Shown: positions 53,592-63,329, counted from the first letter of the stretch. The stretch is 64,000 nt of DNA from Sediminicola sp037203765 (GCF_037203765.1 NZ_JBBCAS010000001.1:372001-436000); one strand, 5' to 3'. A program made the numbers and translations. The notes: generated by a model not told the origin, from the sequence alone.

Positions 53592-54364
53592 GGCAGGTTT
53601 TGGTTACCGGGGCGAATGGACAATTGGGGTTGAGCATCCGTGATCTCCAGACTACATACCCCAATATTGATTTTGTCTTTAATACAAGGGAGCAATTGGA
53701 CATAACCAATAAGGATCAAGTAAAGGATATTTTTGATTCCGGAAATTTTGACTTTTGTATCAATTGTGCTGCTTATACAGATGTGGAACAAGCCGAGAAA
53801 ACTCCGGCAATCGCATATAAAATTAATGCTGAGGGTGTCAAAAATATGGCTTTGGCGTGCAAGGAGTATAATGTGGTTCTGATTCATATTTCAACGGATT
53901 ATGTTTTTGACGGGGAAAAAGGACTACCGTATACAGTTGATGACCTTCCAAACCCTATTAATGAATATGGGAAGTCCAAATGGGAAGGTGAAAAACATGT
54001 TCAAGGGATCTTGAAGAATTATTTCATTGTTCGCACATCTTGGTTATACCACAAGGAATATGGAAAAAACTTTTACAAGACCATATTGGAAAAAGCAAAG
54101 CAGGGTTTACCTATTCAAGTTACTGATGGCCAAATAGGATGCCCAACGAATGCTGTTAATTTAGCACAATTCATTTTAGGTCTTATTACCCTTGAAAACT
54201 CTACGTATGGAATTTCTCATTACACTGACGGAGAGAGTATGACATGGTACGAATTTTCTAAGAAAATAATCGCTGAAAATAATTTAAGTAGCGTGGCCAC
54301 AGTTGTCAGGGACAATAATTATCGTAGTTTTGCCAAGAGGCCAAGGCAGAGTATTTTAAATTAA
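53588..54364 (+). CDS. rfbD: dTDP-4-dehydrorhamnose reductase, C-terminally short
   Basis: The product is 258 residues, against about 280-300 usual for RmlD. NAD(P)-binding GANGQLGLSI at 8-17, NCAAYTDVEQAE, the STDYVFDG segment and the YGKSK catalytic pair are present. The family's late motif RPxxSxL is reached (KRPRQSILN), and the protein stops there. The last helix that normally follows, about 25-30 residues, is missing. pseB begins 17 nt later, where the composition becomes AT-rich, so the shortened end may mark a recombination junction. Activity is probable but not certain. Confidence 0.9.
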   Translation: MRQVLVTGANGQLGLSIRDLQTTYPNIDFVFNTREQLDITNKDQVKDIFDSGNFDFCINCAAYTDVEQAEKTPAIAYKINAEGVKNMALACKEYNVVLIHISTDYVFDGEKGLPYTVDDLPNPINEYGKSKWEGEKHVQGILKNYFIVRTSWLYHKEYGKNFYKTILEKAKQGLPIQVTDGQIGCPTNAVNLAQFILGLITLENSTYGISHYTDGESMTWYEFSKKIIAENNLSSVATVVRDNNYRSFAKRPRQSILN

Positions 54365-54381
54365 AGAAACAATTATATATA

Positions 54382-55395
54382 ATGGATTTTACAGGCAAAT
54401 CACTTTTGATAACCGGAGGGACAGGTTCCTTGGGAAAGGCTTTAACTAGTCATATTTTATCTAATCACTCTGAAATTAGAAGGATTATTATCTTTTCAAG
54501 AGATGAACAAAAGCAATTTCAGATGGCTCAAGAATTTCCTATTGACCAATTTCCCCAAATAAGATTCTTTATCGGCGATGTTAGGGACAAGGATCGGTTA
54601 ATTAGGGCGTTTAAGGGTGTTGATTATGTTATACATGCAGCAGCCATGAAGCACGTCCACCTAGCTGAATATAATCCAGAGGAATGCATAAAAACCAACA
54701 TAGGTGGAGCCCAAAATGTGGTTGATGCCTGTTTAGCTACCAATGTGGAAAGAGTGGTTGCATTATCCACTGATAAAGCTTGTGCTCCAATAAACTTATA
54801 TGGGGCAACTAAATTGACATCAGACAAGTTGTTTATAGCTGCCAACAATATTAAAGGGGACAATCCAATTCAGTTTTCAGTGGTTAGATATGGCAATGTC
54901 ATGGGATCCAATGGTTCTGTAATTCCATTTTTTATCAATAAAAAAAAGGAGGGCTCCTTGCCCATTACTGATCCGAATATGACTCGTTTTAACATATCCC
55001 TTCAAGGCGGAGTTGATATGGTAATGCATGCCTTAAAATATGCTTGGGGAGGAGAATTGTACGTGCCAAAAATTCCATCTTATAGAATTATGGATGTTGC
55101 GGAAGCTATTGCTCCTGAATGTGATAAGCCAATAGTTGGAATTAGGCCGGGAGAGAAAGTCCATGAAGAAATGATCACACCTTCAGATTCACTTTACACC
55201 TACGATCTAGGAAAGTACTATGCAATCTTACCTTCAACCCACAAATGGAGGTTGGAAGATTTTATCAAAGAATTTAACGCTAAAGCGGTGCCATTGAATT
55301 TTAGCTATAATTCAGGTGAAAATGACGAGTGGGAAACTGTAGATAGCTTACGTAAGCTAATAAAAGAACACGTAGATTCAAATTTTGCCATATGA
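54382..55395 (+). CDS. pseB: UDP-GlcNAc 4,6-dehydratase (inverting)
   Basis: The product is 337 residues of the short PseB/FlaA1 SDR type. TGGTGSLGKAL (11-21), SRDEQKQFQM and VDYVIHAAAMKHVHLAEYNP are hallmarks, with the STDKA ... YGATK catalytic segment. It begins pseudaminic acid synthesis by making UDP-2-acetamido-2,6-dideoxy-L-arabino-hexos-4-ulose. It is the first gene of the pse cassette and overlaps pseC by 4 nt. Confidence 0.96.
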   Translation: MDFTGKSLLITGGTGSLGKALTSHILSNHSEIRRIIIFSRDEQKQFQMAQEFPIDQFPQIRFFIGDVRDKDRLIRAFKGVDYVIHAAAMKHVHLAEYNPEECIKTNIGGAQNVVDACLATNVERVVALSTDKACAPINLYGATKLTSDKLFIAANNIKGDNPIQFSVVRYGNVMGSNGSVIPFFINKKKEGSLPITDPNMTRFNISLQGGVDMVMHALKYAWGGELYVPKIPSYRIMDVAEAIAPECDKPIVGIRPGEKVHEEMITPSDSLYTYDLGKYYAILPSTHKWRLEDFIKEFNAKAVPLNFSYNSGENDEWETVDSLRKLIKEHVDSNFAI

Positions 55396-56540
55396 TGGGA
55401 CCGATACCTTATGGACGTCAAAATATAGAGAAGGACGATATTGATGCTGTGGTAAAAACATTATCAGCAGATTTTTTAACACAAGGACCAAAGGTTAAAG
55501 AGTTTGAAGATAAGTTTGCCGAATATGTTGGCGCAAAATATGCCGTGGCCGTCAACAATGCCACGGCAGGACTGCACCTTGCTGTTTTGACCTTGGGGCT
55601 GAAACCAGGGGAACGCGTCATTACTACGCCAATAACATTTGCCGCTTCTGCTAATTGCGTAAGATATGCCGGGGGTGAAGTTTGGTTCGCAGATATTGAT
55701 TCAGACTCATATTTGCTTTCATTGGAAAGTACTAGAAAACTAATTGAAAGTAAACCTAAAGGGTTTTTTAAAGGTATAATTCCAGTTGATTTTGGAGGAC
55801 TTCCCGTTGACCTTGAAGCATTCAGAAATTTGGCCAATGATCATAATTTGTGGATAATTGAAGATGCTTGTCATGCTCCAGGGGGTTATTTTATTGACTC
55901 AAAAGGTCAAAAGCAAAAATGCGGAAATGGTAATTATGCAGATATAGGCATATTTTCTTTTCATCCAGTTAAACATATAGCATGTGGCGAAGGCGGGATG
56001 ATAACCACGAACTCTAAGGCATTATATGATAAACTATCTTTATTAAGAACACATGGAATCACCAAGGATAACATGACAGAGGACCATGGTGGGTGGTATT
56101 ACGAAATGCAAGATCTTGGATTTAATTATAGATTAACTGATATTCAATCGGCACTTGGAATTACTCAGCTTGTCAAAAATGTTGCTGGTGTCATAAAAAG
56201 AAATGAGATTGCTGATGAGTATAAAAAGGCTTTTGAAGGTAAAATTAAATATCAAAGTTTACCACAGGGCATGGTGAATGCTCACCATTTATTTGTAATT
56301 GAAGTAGAAGATAGAAAAGGGTTGTATGACTTTTTAAGAACACAAAACATCTTTGCGCAAATACACTATATTCCAGTACATACATTGCCATATTATAAGG
56401 AAATAGGCTACAGCAATGCTAATTTAAGTAACTCAGAAAACTATTATTCCAAGTGCATTAGCTTACCTATGTATCCAAGCTTAACAAACGATGAACAAAT
56501 GTTTGTTATAGAAAAAGTATTAAATTATATCAATGGCTAA
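55392..56540 (+). CDS. pseC: UDP-4-amino-4,6-dideoxy-L-AltNAc transaminase
   Basis: The product is 382 residues, a DegT/DnrJ/EryC1 aminotransferase. The N-terminus IPYGRQNIEKDDIDAVV and FLTQGPKVKEFE are typical of PseC. The PLP lysine lies in FSFHPVKHIACGEGGM, at about residue 193. It transfers an amino group from glutamate to the 4-keto sugar made by PseB. Tandem ATG codons at 55392 and 55395 give an uncertain first residue. It overlaps pseB by 4 nt and pseF by 8 nt. Confidence 0.96.
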   Translation: MMGPIPYGRQNIEKDDIDAVVKTLSADFLTQGPKVKEFEDKFAEYVGAKYAVAVNNATAGLHLAVLTLGLKPGERVITTPITFAASANCVRYAGGEVWFADIDSDSYLLSLESTRKLIESKPKGFFKGIIPVDFGGLPVDLEAFRNLANDHNLWIIEDACHAPGGYFIDSKGQKQKCGNGNYADIGIFSFHPVKHIACGEGGMITTNSKALYDKLSLLRTHGITKDNMTEDHGGWYYEMQDLGFNYRLTDIQSALGITQLVKNVAGVIKRNEIADEYKKAFEGKIKYQSLPQGMVNAHHLFVIEVEDRKGLYDFLRTQNIFAQIHYIPVHTLPYYKEIGYSNANLSNSENYYSKCISLPMYPSLTNDEQMFVIEKVLNYING

Positions 56541-57237
56541 TCTAGCAATAATACCTGCGAGAGGAGGAAGCAAACGTATTCCAAGAAAGAATATTAAACC
56601 TTTTTTAGGAAAACCTATAATTGCTTACTCTATCGAGGCAGCTTTAAAAAGCAATTTGTTTGAAGAGGTTATGGTATCGACCGATGATGAGGAAATTGCT
56701 GAAATCGCCCTACAATATGGCGCAAAAGTTCCTTTTTTGAGAAATGATGAAACTGCAAATGATTTTGCTGTATTGGCAGATGTAGTTCAAGAAGTGGTTT
56801 CAAACTATAAGAAGCAAAACAAGATTTTTGACAATATTTGTTGTATCCTTCCAACTGCACCTTTTGTAAAGTCAAACAAAATTATTGAAGCCTATAAAAA
56901 ACTTACAGATAATAATTTTGACAGTGTTTTTCCGGTTTTAGAGTTTTCATTTCCCATCCAACGTTCACTAAAAATGAATGACGATAAAGTAACAATGGTT
57001 TGGAGCGAAAACTTAAACGCTCGTTCACAAGATTTAGAACCCAGGTACCATGATTCTGGTCAGTTTTATTGGTTGGAATATACCGCTTTTAGCGCAGGGA
57101 AAAAGCTATTTACAGACAATTCTGGAGCGATTGTAATTTCAGAGTTACACGCACAAGATATTGATACAGAAACTGACTGGAAGCTTGCCGAAATAAAATA
57201 TAAACTCATGCTGAATGACCAAAAATGTAATCTTTAG
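56533..57237 (+). CDS. pseF: Pseudaminic acid cytidylyltransferase
   Basis: The product is 234 residues, a CMP-sugar synthase. It has the N-terminal CTP-binding motif PARGGSKRIPRKNIKPFLGKP, VSTDDEEIAE, and the late DIDTETDWKLAE segment. It activates pseudaminic acid as CMP-Pse for transfer. The distinction from CMP-Neu or CMP-Leg synthases rests on operon context. It overlaps the pseG fusion gene by 23 nt. Confidence 0.94.
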   Translation: MANLAIIPARGGSKRIPRKNIKPFLGKPIIAYSIEAALKSNLFEEVMVSTDDEEIAEIALQYGAKVPFLRNDETANDFAVLADVVQEVVSNYKKQNKIFDNICCILPTAPFVKSNKIIEAYKKLTDNNFDSVFPVLEFSFPIQRSLKMNDDKVTMVWSENLNARSQDLEPRYHDSGQFYWLEYTAFSAGKKLFTDNSGAIVISELHAQDIDTETDWKLAEIKYKLMLNDQKCNL

Positions 57238-59104
57238 GGCCGATGGAAATTCATCCACTGGATTAGGTCACTTATACAGATTATTTAGTCTGGTTGAAAT
57301 TGTTAAGGACACTTTAAATTTTGTTTTTTTAACTAGTCAATCCTCAACAAGTTCAGTAATACCTAAAAACTATAACCTAGCATTTATACCTCAAGAAATT
57401 AGTATTGACGGAGAGCCAGAATGGATTGCAACTAATTTTTCACCTGATGAATATATTATTATTGCGGATGGATATCAATTCTCCTCTTCTTATCAAAAAC
57501 AAATAAAGGATAAAAATTTTAATTTAATATATATCGATGATTTAGCCAAAGAACATATGTATGCTGATGTGGTTGTAAATCACTCCCCCTATATACAGGA
57601 AAAACATTTTAAAAAAGAAGCTTATACAAAACTAGCGCTAGGAACAAAGTATGCCTTGCTAAGGCCACTTTTTTTAAAAGAAGCCAAACACATAAAGACT
57701 ATAGAAACAGTTGATAGTGCCTTCGTATGTTTTGGTGGCGCAGACCCTCTAAATTTAACATTAAAGGCGGTTATTGCGCTTTTACAAATACCTAGTTTTA
57801 AAAATATACACGTTGTTTTAGGCGGAGCGTATAGAGATACAGACATTTTTGATCTTGAAGAGATACATTCTGATAAAATTTTAATATATCGAAATCTTTC
57901 CGAGGAAGACCTAATAAAAGTAATGCAACAATGCAACTTTGCTATTGCACCAGCAAGCACCATTTTGTTTGAACTCTCTTGTATTAATATGCCGATTTTA
58001 AGTGGTTTTTATGTAGACAATCAAGAACTGATATATAAAGGCTTTTTAAATAATGATGCTATTTATAAAGGTGGAAATTTGAGTGATTATCAGGTTTCAG
58101 ATTTTGTAAAGAAAATTCAAGTAATTTTAAAAGAAAATAAATTTAATGATCAAATAGTTGCCCAAAAAGCATTATTTGATGATAAAATTGCAGCTAGACA
58201 TTTAAGTTTAATCAAAGAAAGTTTATTAACCTTAGGAGTGCTCTGCAGTGGTGGATTAGGTCTGGATACCCTGTCAAAAATAGTTAAAAATCATACGGTA
58301 CATTTTATTTTAACGGATAGTAATTCGGATGCAATTATAGAATTTGCCACTAAAAATAACATTCCATTTTATGCTGGTAATCCACGAAGTGGCAAGGGTT
58401 TTAATTTTATAAAAGAATTTAGCGTAGACGTCATCATATCAATTAATTATTTGTTTTTAATTGATGAAGATATAATTAATCATTCTAAGTTATTAACGTT
58501 TAATATTCACGGATCATTATTGCCTAAATATAGAGGAAGAACACCACATGTTTGGGCAATAATAAACGGTGAAGATATAGCTGGAATCACAGCCCATATT
58601 ATTGATGCAGGTTGCGATACAGGTAATATAATACATCAGATAGAAACACCCATAGAAGCCGAAGATACAGGAGCAACGATGCTTGAAAAGTATGCAAATG
58701 CATATTATCCTTTAGTCAAAAAGGTGATAAAAGATGTTGTCGATGACCAATTAACAACAACTATTCAAAAGGAGGAAGATGCTACGTATTTTGGAATACG
58801 TAAGCCGAAAGACGGAGAAATTAATTGGAATTGGACCAAAGAAGCCATTAGAAACTGGGTTAGAGCACAGGCACATCCGTATCCAGGGGCATTTACTTAT
58901 TACGAAGGGCAGAAAATAATAATAGATAAGGTGTCTATTTCTAATATGAAAATATCAAACAACATACAAAATGGTGTTATTGTTCAAAGTGCCCCTACAA
59001 TAGTCGTTAAGGTCAACGACGGTGGGATAAATCTAGATATTATAAGAACTGAAAATTGTACATTTACAGTAGGAAAAACATTTTGTTATGAAAATAGGAT
59101 CTAA
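57215..59104 (+). CDS. pseG: PseG hydrolase fused to a formyltransferase
   Basis: The product is 629 residues with two enzymes in one chain. Residues about 1-335 are PseG (UDP-sugar hydrolase, GT-B-like fold), with FRADGNSSTGLGHLYR carrying the catalytic His19, a CFGGADPLNLT motif, and APASTILFELSCI. Residues about 340-629 are a methionyl-tRNA-formyltransferase-like domain. The catalytic triad is visible as Asn430 and His432 in FNIHGSLLPKYRGRTP and Asp464 in DAGCDTGN, and the FMT-like C-terminal region (RAQAHPYPGAF) follows. The usual PseH N-acetyltransferase is absent from the operon. I infer that the formyl domain modifies the 4-amino group using N10-formyl-tetrahydrofolate, giving a 7-formamido pseudaminic acid. 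Confidence 0.92.
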   Translation: MTKNVIFRADGNSSTGLGHLYRLFSLVEIVKDTLNFVFLTSQSSTSSVIPKNYNLAFIPQEISIDGEPEWIATNFSPDEYIIIADGYQFSSSYQKQIKDKNFNLIYIDDLAKEHMYADVVVNHSPYIQEKHFKKEAYTKLALGTKYALLRPLFLKEAKHIKTIETVDSAFVCFGGADPLNLTLKAVIALLQIPSFKNIHVVLGGAYRDTDIFDLEEIHSDKILIYRNLSEEDLIKVMQQCNFAIAPASTILFELSCINMPILSGFYVDNQELIYKGFLNNDAIYKGGNLSDYQVSDFVKKIQVILKENKFNDQIVAQKALFDDKIAARHLSLIKESLLTLGVLCSGGLGLDTLSKIVKNHTVHFILTDSNSDAIIEFATKNNIPFYAGNPRSGKGFNFIKEFSVDVIISINYLFLIDEDIINHSKLLTFNIHGSLLPKYRGRTPHVWAIINGEDIAGITAHIIDAGCDTGNIIHQIETPIEAEDTGATMLEKYANAYYPLVKKVIKDVVDDQLTTTIQKEEDATYFGIRKPKDGEINWNWTKEAIRNWVRAQAHPYPGAFTYYEGQKIIIDKVSISNMKISNNIQNGVIVQSAPTIVVKVNDGGINLDIIRTENCTFTVGKTFCYENRI

Positions 59105-60134
59105 ATCTATAGGAGGGGGAAACCCATGTTTTATAATTGCAGAATTATCTGCTAATCATAATGGGGATTTAAATGTGGCCATCGAAACAATTAGAGCCGC
59201 AAAAAAAACAGGGGCAGATGCCATTAAGCTCCAAACATACACCCCAGATACTTTAACCATTGATTGTGACAATGATCACTTTAAAATAGAGGGAGGCACA
59301 CTTTGGGATGGAAAATCATTATACGAGTTATACGGGGAAGCTTATACCCCTTGGGAATGGCACAAAAAATTGTTTGAGGTTGCTGAAGAGGAAGGCTTAA
59401 TTTGTTTTTCTTCTCCATTCGATAATACAGCGGTTGATTTTCTTGAAAATTTAAATGTTCCTGCTTATAAAATAGCTTCATTCGAAATACAAGACATTCC
59501 ATTGATAGAATATGCCGCATCAAAGGGAAAACCTATTATCATTTCAACGGGAATAGCTGAAGAAGAAGATATACAATTAGCAGTGGATACTTGCCGAAAA
59601 GTTGGCAATAATGATATAATCTTATTGAAATGTACTTCTTCATATCCCGCACCCTTAGAATTGGCAAATCTAAATACAATTCCGGATTTAAAAGCCCGTT
59701 TTGGGGTTGAGGTTGGGTTTAGTGACCATACATACGGTTCTTTAGCGCCAACAGTGGCAACAACCTTGGGGGCAAAAGTTATTGAAAAGCATTTTATTTT
59801 AGACAAGGCTGTAGGTGGTCCTGATGCTGATTTTTCTTTAGACGTTAAAGAGTTTACCGACTTGGTCAACCAAGTTAGGGACACGGAAAAACTATTGGGA
59901 AAGATATCCTATGAAATTTCTGATAAAGTGAAAAAAAACAAAAAATTTGCAAGATCCCTGTTCGTGGTTAAAGATGTTAAAGCGGGTGATATAATTACGA
60001 AAGAAAATATTCGTTCCATACGGCCAGGATATGGAATGCACCCAAAGCACTATAATGATATTTTGGGAAAAAAATTTAAAAGTAGTTCTAAAAGAGGAGA
60101 ACCATTATTCATTGATATGATTGATAGCAACTAG
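59088..60134 (+). CDS. pseI: Pseudaminic acid synthase
   Basis: The product is 348 residues, NeuB family. The N-terminal TIM barrel has CFIIAELSANHNGDL, ADAIKLQTYTPDTLT, KCTSSYPAPLE, GFSDHT and KVIEKHF. The C-terminal SAF/antifreeze-like domain spans about 285-345 (RSLFVVKDVKAGDIIT ... RPGYGMHPKHY). It condenses phosphoenolpyruvate with the 6-deoxy sugar released by PseG. TIDCDNDHFKI and LWDGKSLYELY are more typical of PseI than of sialic acid NeuB. It overlaps the fusion gene by 17 nt. Confidence 0.96.
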   Translation: MKIGSKSIGGGNPCFIIAELSANHNGDLNVAIETIRAAKKTGADAIKLQTYTPDTLTIDCDNDHFKIEGGTLWDGKSLYELYGEAYTPWEWHKKLFEVAEEEGLICFSSPFDNTAVDFLENLNVPAYKIASFEIQDIPLIEYAASKGKPIIISTGIAEEEDIQLAVDTCRKVGNNDIILLKCTSSYPAPLELANLNTIPDLKARFGVEVGFSDHTYGSLAPTVATTLGAKVIEKHFILDKAVGGPDADFSLDVKEFTDLVNQVRDTEKLLGKISYEISDKVKKNKKFARSLFVVKDVKAGDIITKENIRSIRPGYGMHPKHYNDILGKKFKSSSKRGEPLFIDMIDSN

Positions 60135-60135
60135 G

Positions 60136-61443
60136 ATGAAGTTACTTTTTATAGAGAACAGATATAAAACATTTTTTTACGATAAAATTGCCGATCAATT
60201 AGCCAAAAGTGGCCATGAAATACATTGGCTTATTCAAAACAAACAATTTTTACCCTCCGGAGATTTTGAGAAGTTTGTAATAGAATATCCGACAGAAAAA
60301 AGTGTTCATTTTGAGGAGGATGAGGCCGTTGAAGAAGTTATTAGAAGTGACAGGCAGATTAATCATTTTGGGAAAAAAGATACCTCTTATTTTTATTACT
60401 ATAATTCTGTCATCAAAAAATACCTCAAAAATCTAAACCCTGATTATGTATTTGGTGAATCTACCGCTTTTCATGAGCTTTTGACCATAGCGAATTGTAA
60501 AAATCAAAAGATTCCTTATTTGAATCCATCAACATGTAGATATCCTATTGGTCGCTTTTCATTTTATAAATACGATTCCTTGGAGCCATACAAAGGCAGT
60601 AATGAAGAGTTATCAATTAGAGATGCTGAGGAAGTAATAGATCAAATAATTAATAGAAAAACAGTTCCTGATTATATGAAACCCTCTCCGGTTTCTAAAC
60701 AACGTATTTTAGAGGACAAGTTGAAAAAATTAATTTCTTACGCAAAGGGAGAAAAGTATAACACGCCAAGCCCCATAGTAAAGTATAAAATAGAAAAAAA
60801 GAAAAAAAGAAATATTGAAGTTTGGGATGATAGCGCTAAAAAACTTATTGATAATTGCTCTTCGTATAAGATTTTATATCCTCTACAAATGCAACCAGAG
60901 GCAAATATTGATGTTTGGGGGAAAAAATACAGGGACCAAACAAATCTCATTAGAAGATTAGCTGATATACTACCAGATAATTGTTTGCTTTATATAAAAC
61001 CAAATCCTAAATCTAAATATGAACTAACAAATGAGTTAATTTCATTAGTCAACAATAAAGCTAATATAATAAGCTTACATCATTCTACTAAGATGGATAA
61101 TGTTTTGCCCCATATGAATCTAGTTCTTACAGTTACGGGAACTATCGCTATAGAGTGTATTTTGAGCAATAAACCAATTGCTACTTTGGTAAAAACAATA
61201 AACAATAAAGCAGGTAATTGTGAATTTATTTCAATCTTGGAAAATGACTTAATGTCGATAATTAATAGGATAGAAAAAAAATATTCTCCTCTTACTAACC
61301 AAGAAAAGATAGATTTTATAAATGTTCTGAATCGCAGTAGTTATAAGGGTATAATTTCTGATCCGTTTAGTGACAAGAATTGTATGTCCCCTAATAATAT
61401 TGCAGACCTTGTTAAAGCTTTTGAATCAATACTCAAAAAATAA
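60136..61443 (+). CDS. Capsule-synthesis-type glycosyltransferase
   Basis: The product is 435 residues with no signal or membrane segment. The layout resembles the PF05159 (Capsule_synth) group with a GT-B fold. It has an N-terminal Rossmann-like start MKLLFIENRYKTFFYDKIA, YVFGESTAFHELLTIANC in the middle, and a C-terminal half with YPLQMQPEANID, LYIKPNPKSKYE, and VLTVTGTIAIECILSNKPI, the nucleotide-sugar-site motif. The ATG at 60136 starts 1 nt after the pseI stop. By position it is a good candidate for the transferase that uses CMP-Pse; this is inferred. Confidence 0.7.
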   Translation: MKLLFIENRYKTFFYDKIADQLAKSGHEIHWLIQNKQFLPSGDFEKFVIEYPTEKSVHFEEDEAVEEVIRSDRQINHFGKKDTSYFYYYNSVIKKYLKNLNPDYVFGESTAFHELLTIANCKNQKIPYLNPSTCRYPIGRFSFYKYDSLEPYKGSNEELSIRDAEEVIDQIINRKTVPDYMKPSPVSKQRILEDKLKKLISYAKGEKYNTPSPIVKYKIEKKKKRNIEVWDDSAKKLIDNCSSYKILYPLQMQPEANIDVWGKKYRDQTNLIRRLADILPDNCLLYIKPNPKSKYELTNELISLVNNKANIISLHHSTKMDNVLPHMNLVLTVTGTIAIECILSNKPIATLVKTINNKAGNCEFISILENDLMSIINRIEKKYSPLTNQEKIDFINVLNRSSYKGIISDPFSDKNCMSPNNIADLVKAFESILKK

Positions 61444-61517
61444 TTCTTTCAACAGGTATATATTTTGATTAATTACCATTGTTTGAAAAATTCTAATCCA
61501 GAAATTAAGTCGAGAAA

Positions 61518-63320
61518 ATGCAAATAATTTTAGACCATGTTAAGGCTGCAGAAAACTTTGATAATAGAATATGTAACAACTTTACTATTCATTATCAGTT
61601 AGAAGAAAAGGAGGTATTCTTTGAGAACTCAAAGTTTTATTTGTTCTTGAAATCAAATTACTCAGAAGAATATATCAACGGAATACTCAGTGCTCCGGAA
61701 AAAGTAACACAAAGAATTATTTATGATTCTTTCAAAAAGGACGGCTTCTGGGTAATAGTAAAAAAGGAAGATAACCAAATTTCAGTTCATAGGGATCTTT
61801 CAGGAATTTGTACGGGCTATTACCACATAAATGAAAAAGAGGTCTCTATATGTACCAATGTACACTCTTTGGCACTTAGAAAAGCAAAGGAGCTTGATAA
61901 GATAGCCGTGTACCAAATGTTATATTTTGATTTTTTGTGGGATGGGCAGACAATTTATAAGGGAATTGAGCAATTAAGGCAAGGGGGTGAATTAGTGCTA
62001 AGTAAAAAATTTGATATCCTAAAAAACACTTTCAATCTACCCGAAATATTGGAAGAAGAAAATCAGCTCTCAGAAGAAGAAAATATAAAAAGGCTGAGAA
62101 TGGAAATAGTTGAGGCACACAAAAATTATGTAAACGATAAGAATGTGGTTTTCTTGTCTGGGGGAATCGATTCTGTAGCCATGTTAATTGCTCTGAATGA
62201 TCTTACGGGAAAAGAAAATATTGTAAATCACTCATTCAAGGTCAAAGGTACTGAGCAGGATGAAACCGTTTACGCTGAAAGTATAGCAAATCATTTAGAT
62301 AACAACTTATTAATTATAGAAAGGGATTTTTCAAATGAATTGAATGAAAAACTCTTTAAGCAGGAGATTCTAAAAATGAACAATCCTTATCCTGGAATGT
62401 GGATATTTGGAAATCAGTTATCCAACTCCAAACATACAACTTATTTTGCAGGACAAGATACCCGTTTACATACGCCATCATTAAATGCCCTTGACGATAT
62501 CGCATTTAAAATATTTAAATTATCCAAAAAAGGATTTAAAACAGTGTTTTACGTTTTTGATCTCTTATTATGGCCTTTCAAACTAATGTTCTCTTTCCTT
62601 TTGAAGGTCACTAATTCCAAAAGCAAGTACTTCCTTGGCCTGAGAAGAGCATTGTTCATTTTCAATACTAAAAAATACATTGAGTTATTTTACTTCAAGG
62701 CAGACAAGACCATTCTTGAAGCACTTAAACTTCCGATAGATCATTTTGATAAAATTAAGGCTAAATATGAATTTTCTTTAGATAAAATTTCTGATAAGCG
62801 GTCACTTTACAACAACATCGTACTAAAAAAATGGCCTGAACAATACGTAAACGATATCCGTTATATGGTAGATATGGCAAATGTCAAAGGGGCTAAACTG
62901 GCAATGCCATTTTATGATATCGATCTAGCTAAATTTTCGGCAAGCATACCTTTCGAGCTTTCAATTAAAACGATGGTTGGCAAGGCTCAATTCAGTGATA
63001 ATTCAAGTAGGATTAATAAGTTTGTTCTTCGTGAAGCTTTAATAGATAAAATAGACAAAAAAACTTACCTGAGGTCAAAAGCTGTTTCAAGAACGGGACA
63101 TCTTATATTTACACAAGGGTTAGATCTTATTTTGAAAAAAATCATAAATGAAGATTTAGAATCCAAATCTTCATTTATACGTGAATACCAATTGAATAAT
63201 TTCGTTTCAAAGTTTTTGAACAACAAGAAGGAATGGAAAATGACTGATGATAAATTTTTACTCAAAGTTTATTACCTTGTTTCTTTTATCGTTTACAGGA
63301 ATCAATTAATCAATATGTAA
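61518..63320 (+). CDS. Asparagine-synthase-like protein without the N-terminal catalytic Cys
   Basis: The product is 600 residues. The N-terminal part (about 1-170) resembles the class II glutaminase domain (HRDLSGICTGYYH, VHSLALRK), but residue 2 is Gln, so the nucleophilic Cys2 is missing. The C-terminal part is an asparagine-synthase/PP-loop ATPase with FLSGGIDSVAML (SGGIDS, about 214-219) and VKGTEQDETVYAE. The adenylation site is intact. In polysaccharide clusters such proteins may amidate sugar acids or make amide links with free ammonia or another donor. The substrate is not known. A 74-nt gap precedes it. Confidence 0.8.
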   Translation: MQIILDHVKAAENFDNRICNNFTIHYQLEEKEVFFENSKFYLFLKSNYSEEYINGILSAPEKVTQRIIYDSFKKDGFWVIVKKEDNQISVHRDLSGICTGYYHINEKEVSICTNVHSLALRKAKELDKIAVYQMLYFDFLWDGQTIYKGIEQLRQGGELVLSKKFDILKNTFNLPEILEEENQLSEEENIKRLRMEIVEAHKNYVNDKNVVFLSGGIDSVAMLIALNDLTGKENIVNHSFKVKGTEQDETVYAESIANHLDNNLLIIERDFSNELNEKLFKQEILKMNNPYPGMWIFGNQLSNSKHTTYFAGQDTRLHTPSLNALDDIAFKIFKLSKKGFKTVFYVFDLLLWPFKLMFSFLLKVTNSKSKYFLGLRRALFIFNTKKYIELFYFKADKTILEALKLPIDHFDKIKAKYEFSLDKISDKRSLYNNIVLKKWPEQYVNDIRYMVDMANVKGAKLAMPFYDIDLAKFSASIPFELSIKTMVGKAQFSDNSSRINKFVLREALIDKIDKKTYLRSKAVSRTGHLIFTQGLDLILKKIINEDLESKSSFIREYQLNNFVSKFLNNKKEWKMTDDKFLLKVYYLVSFIVYRNQLINM

Positions 63321-63329
63321 ACTACTGGA

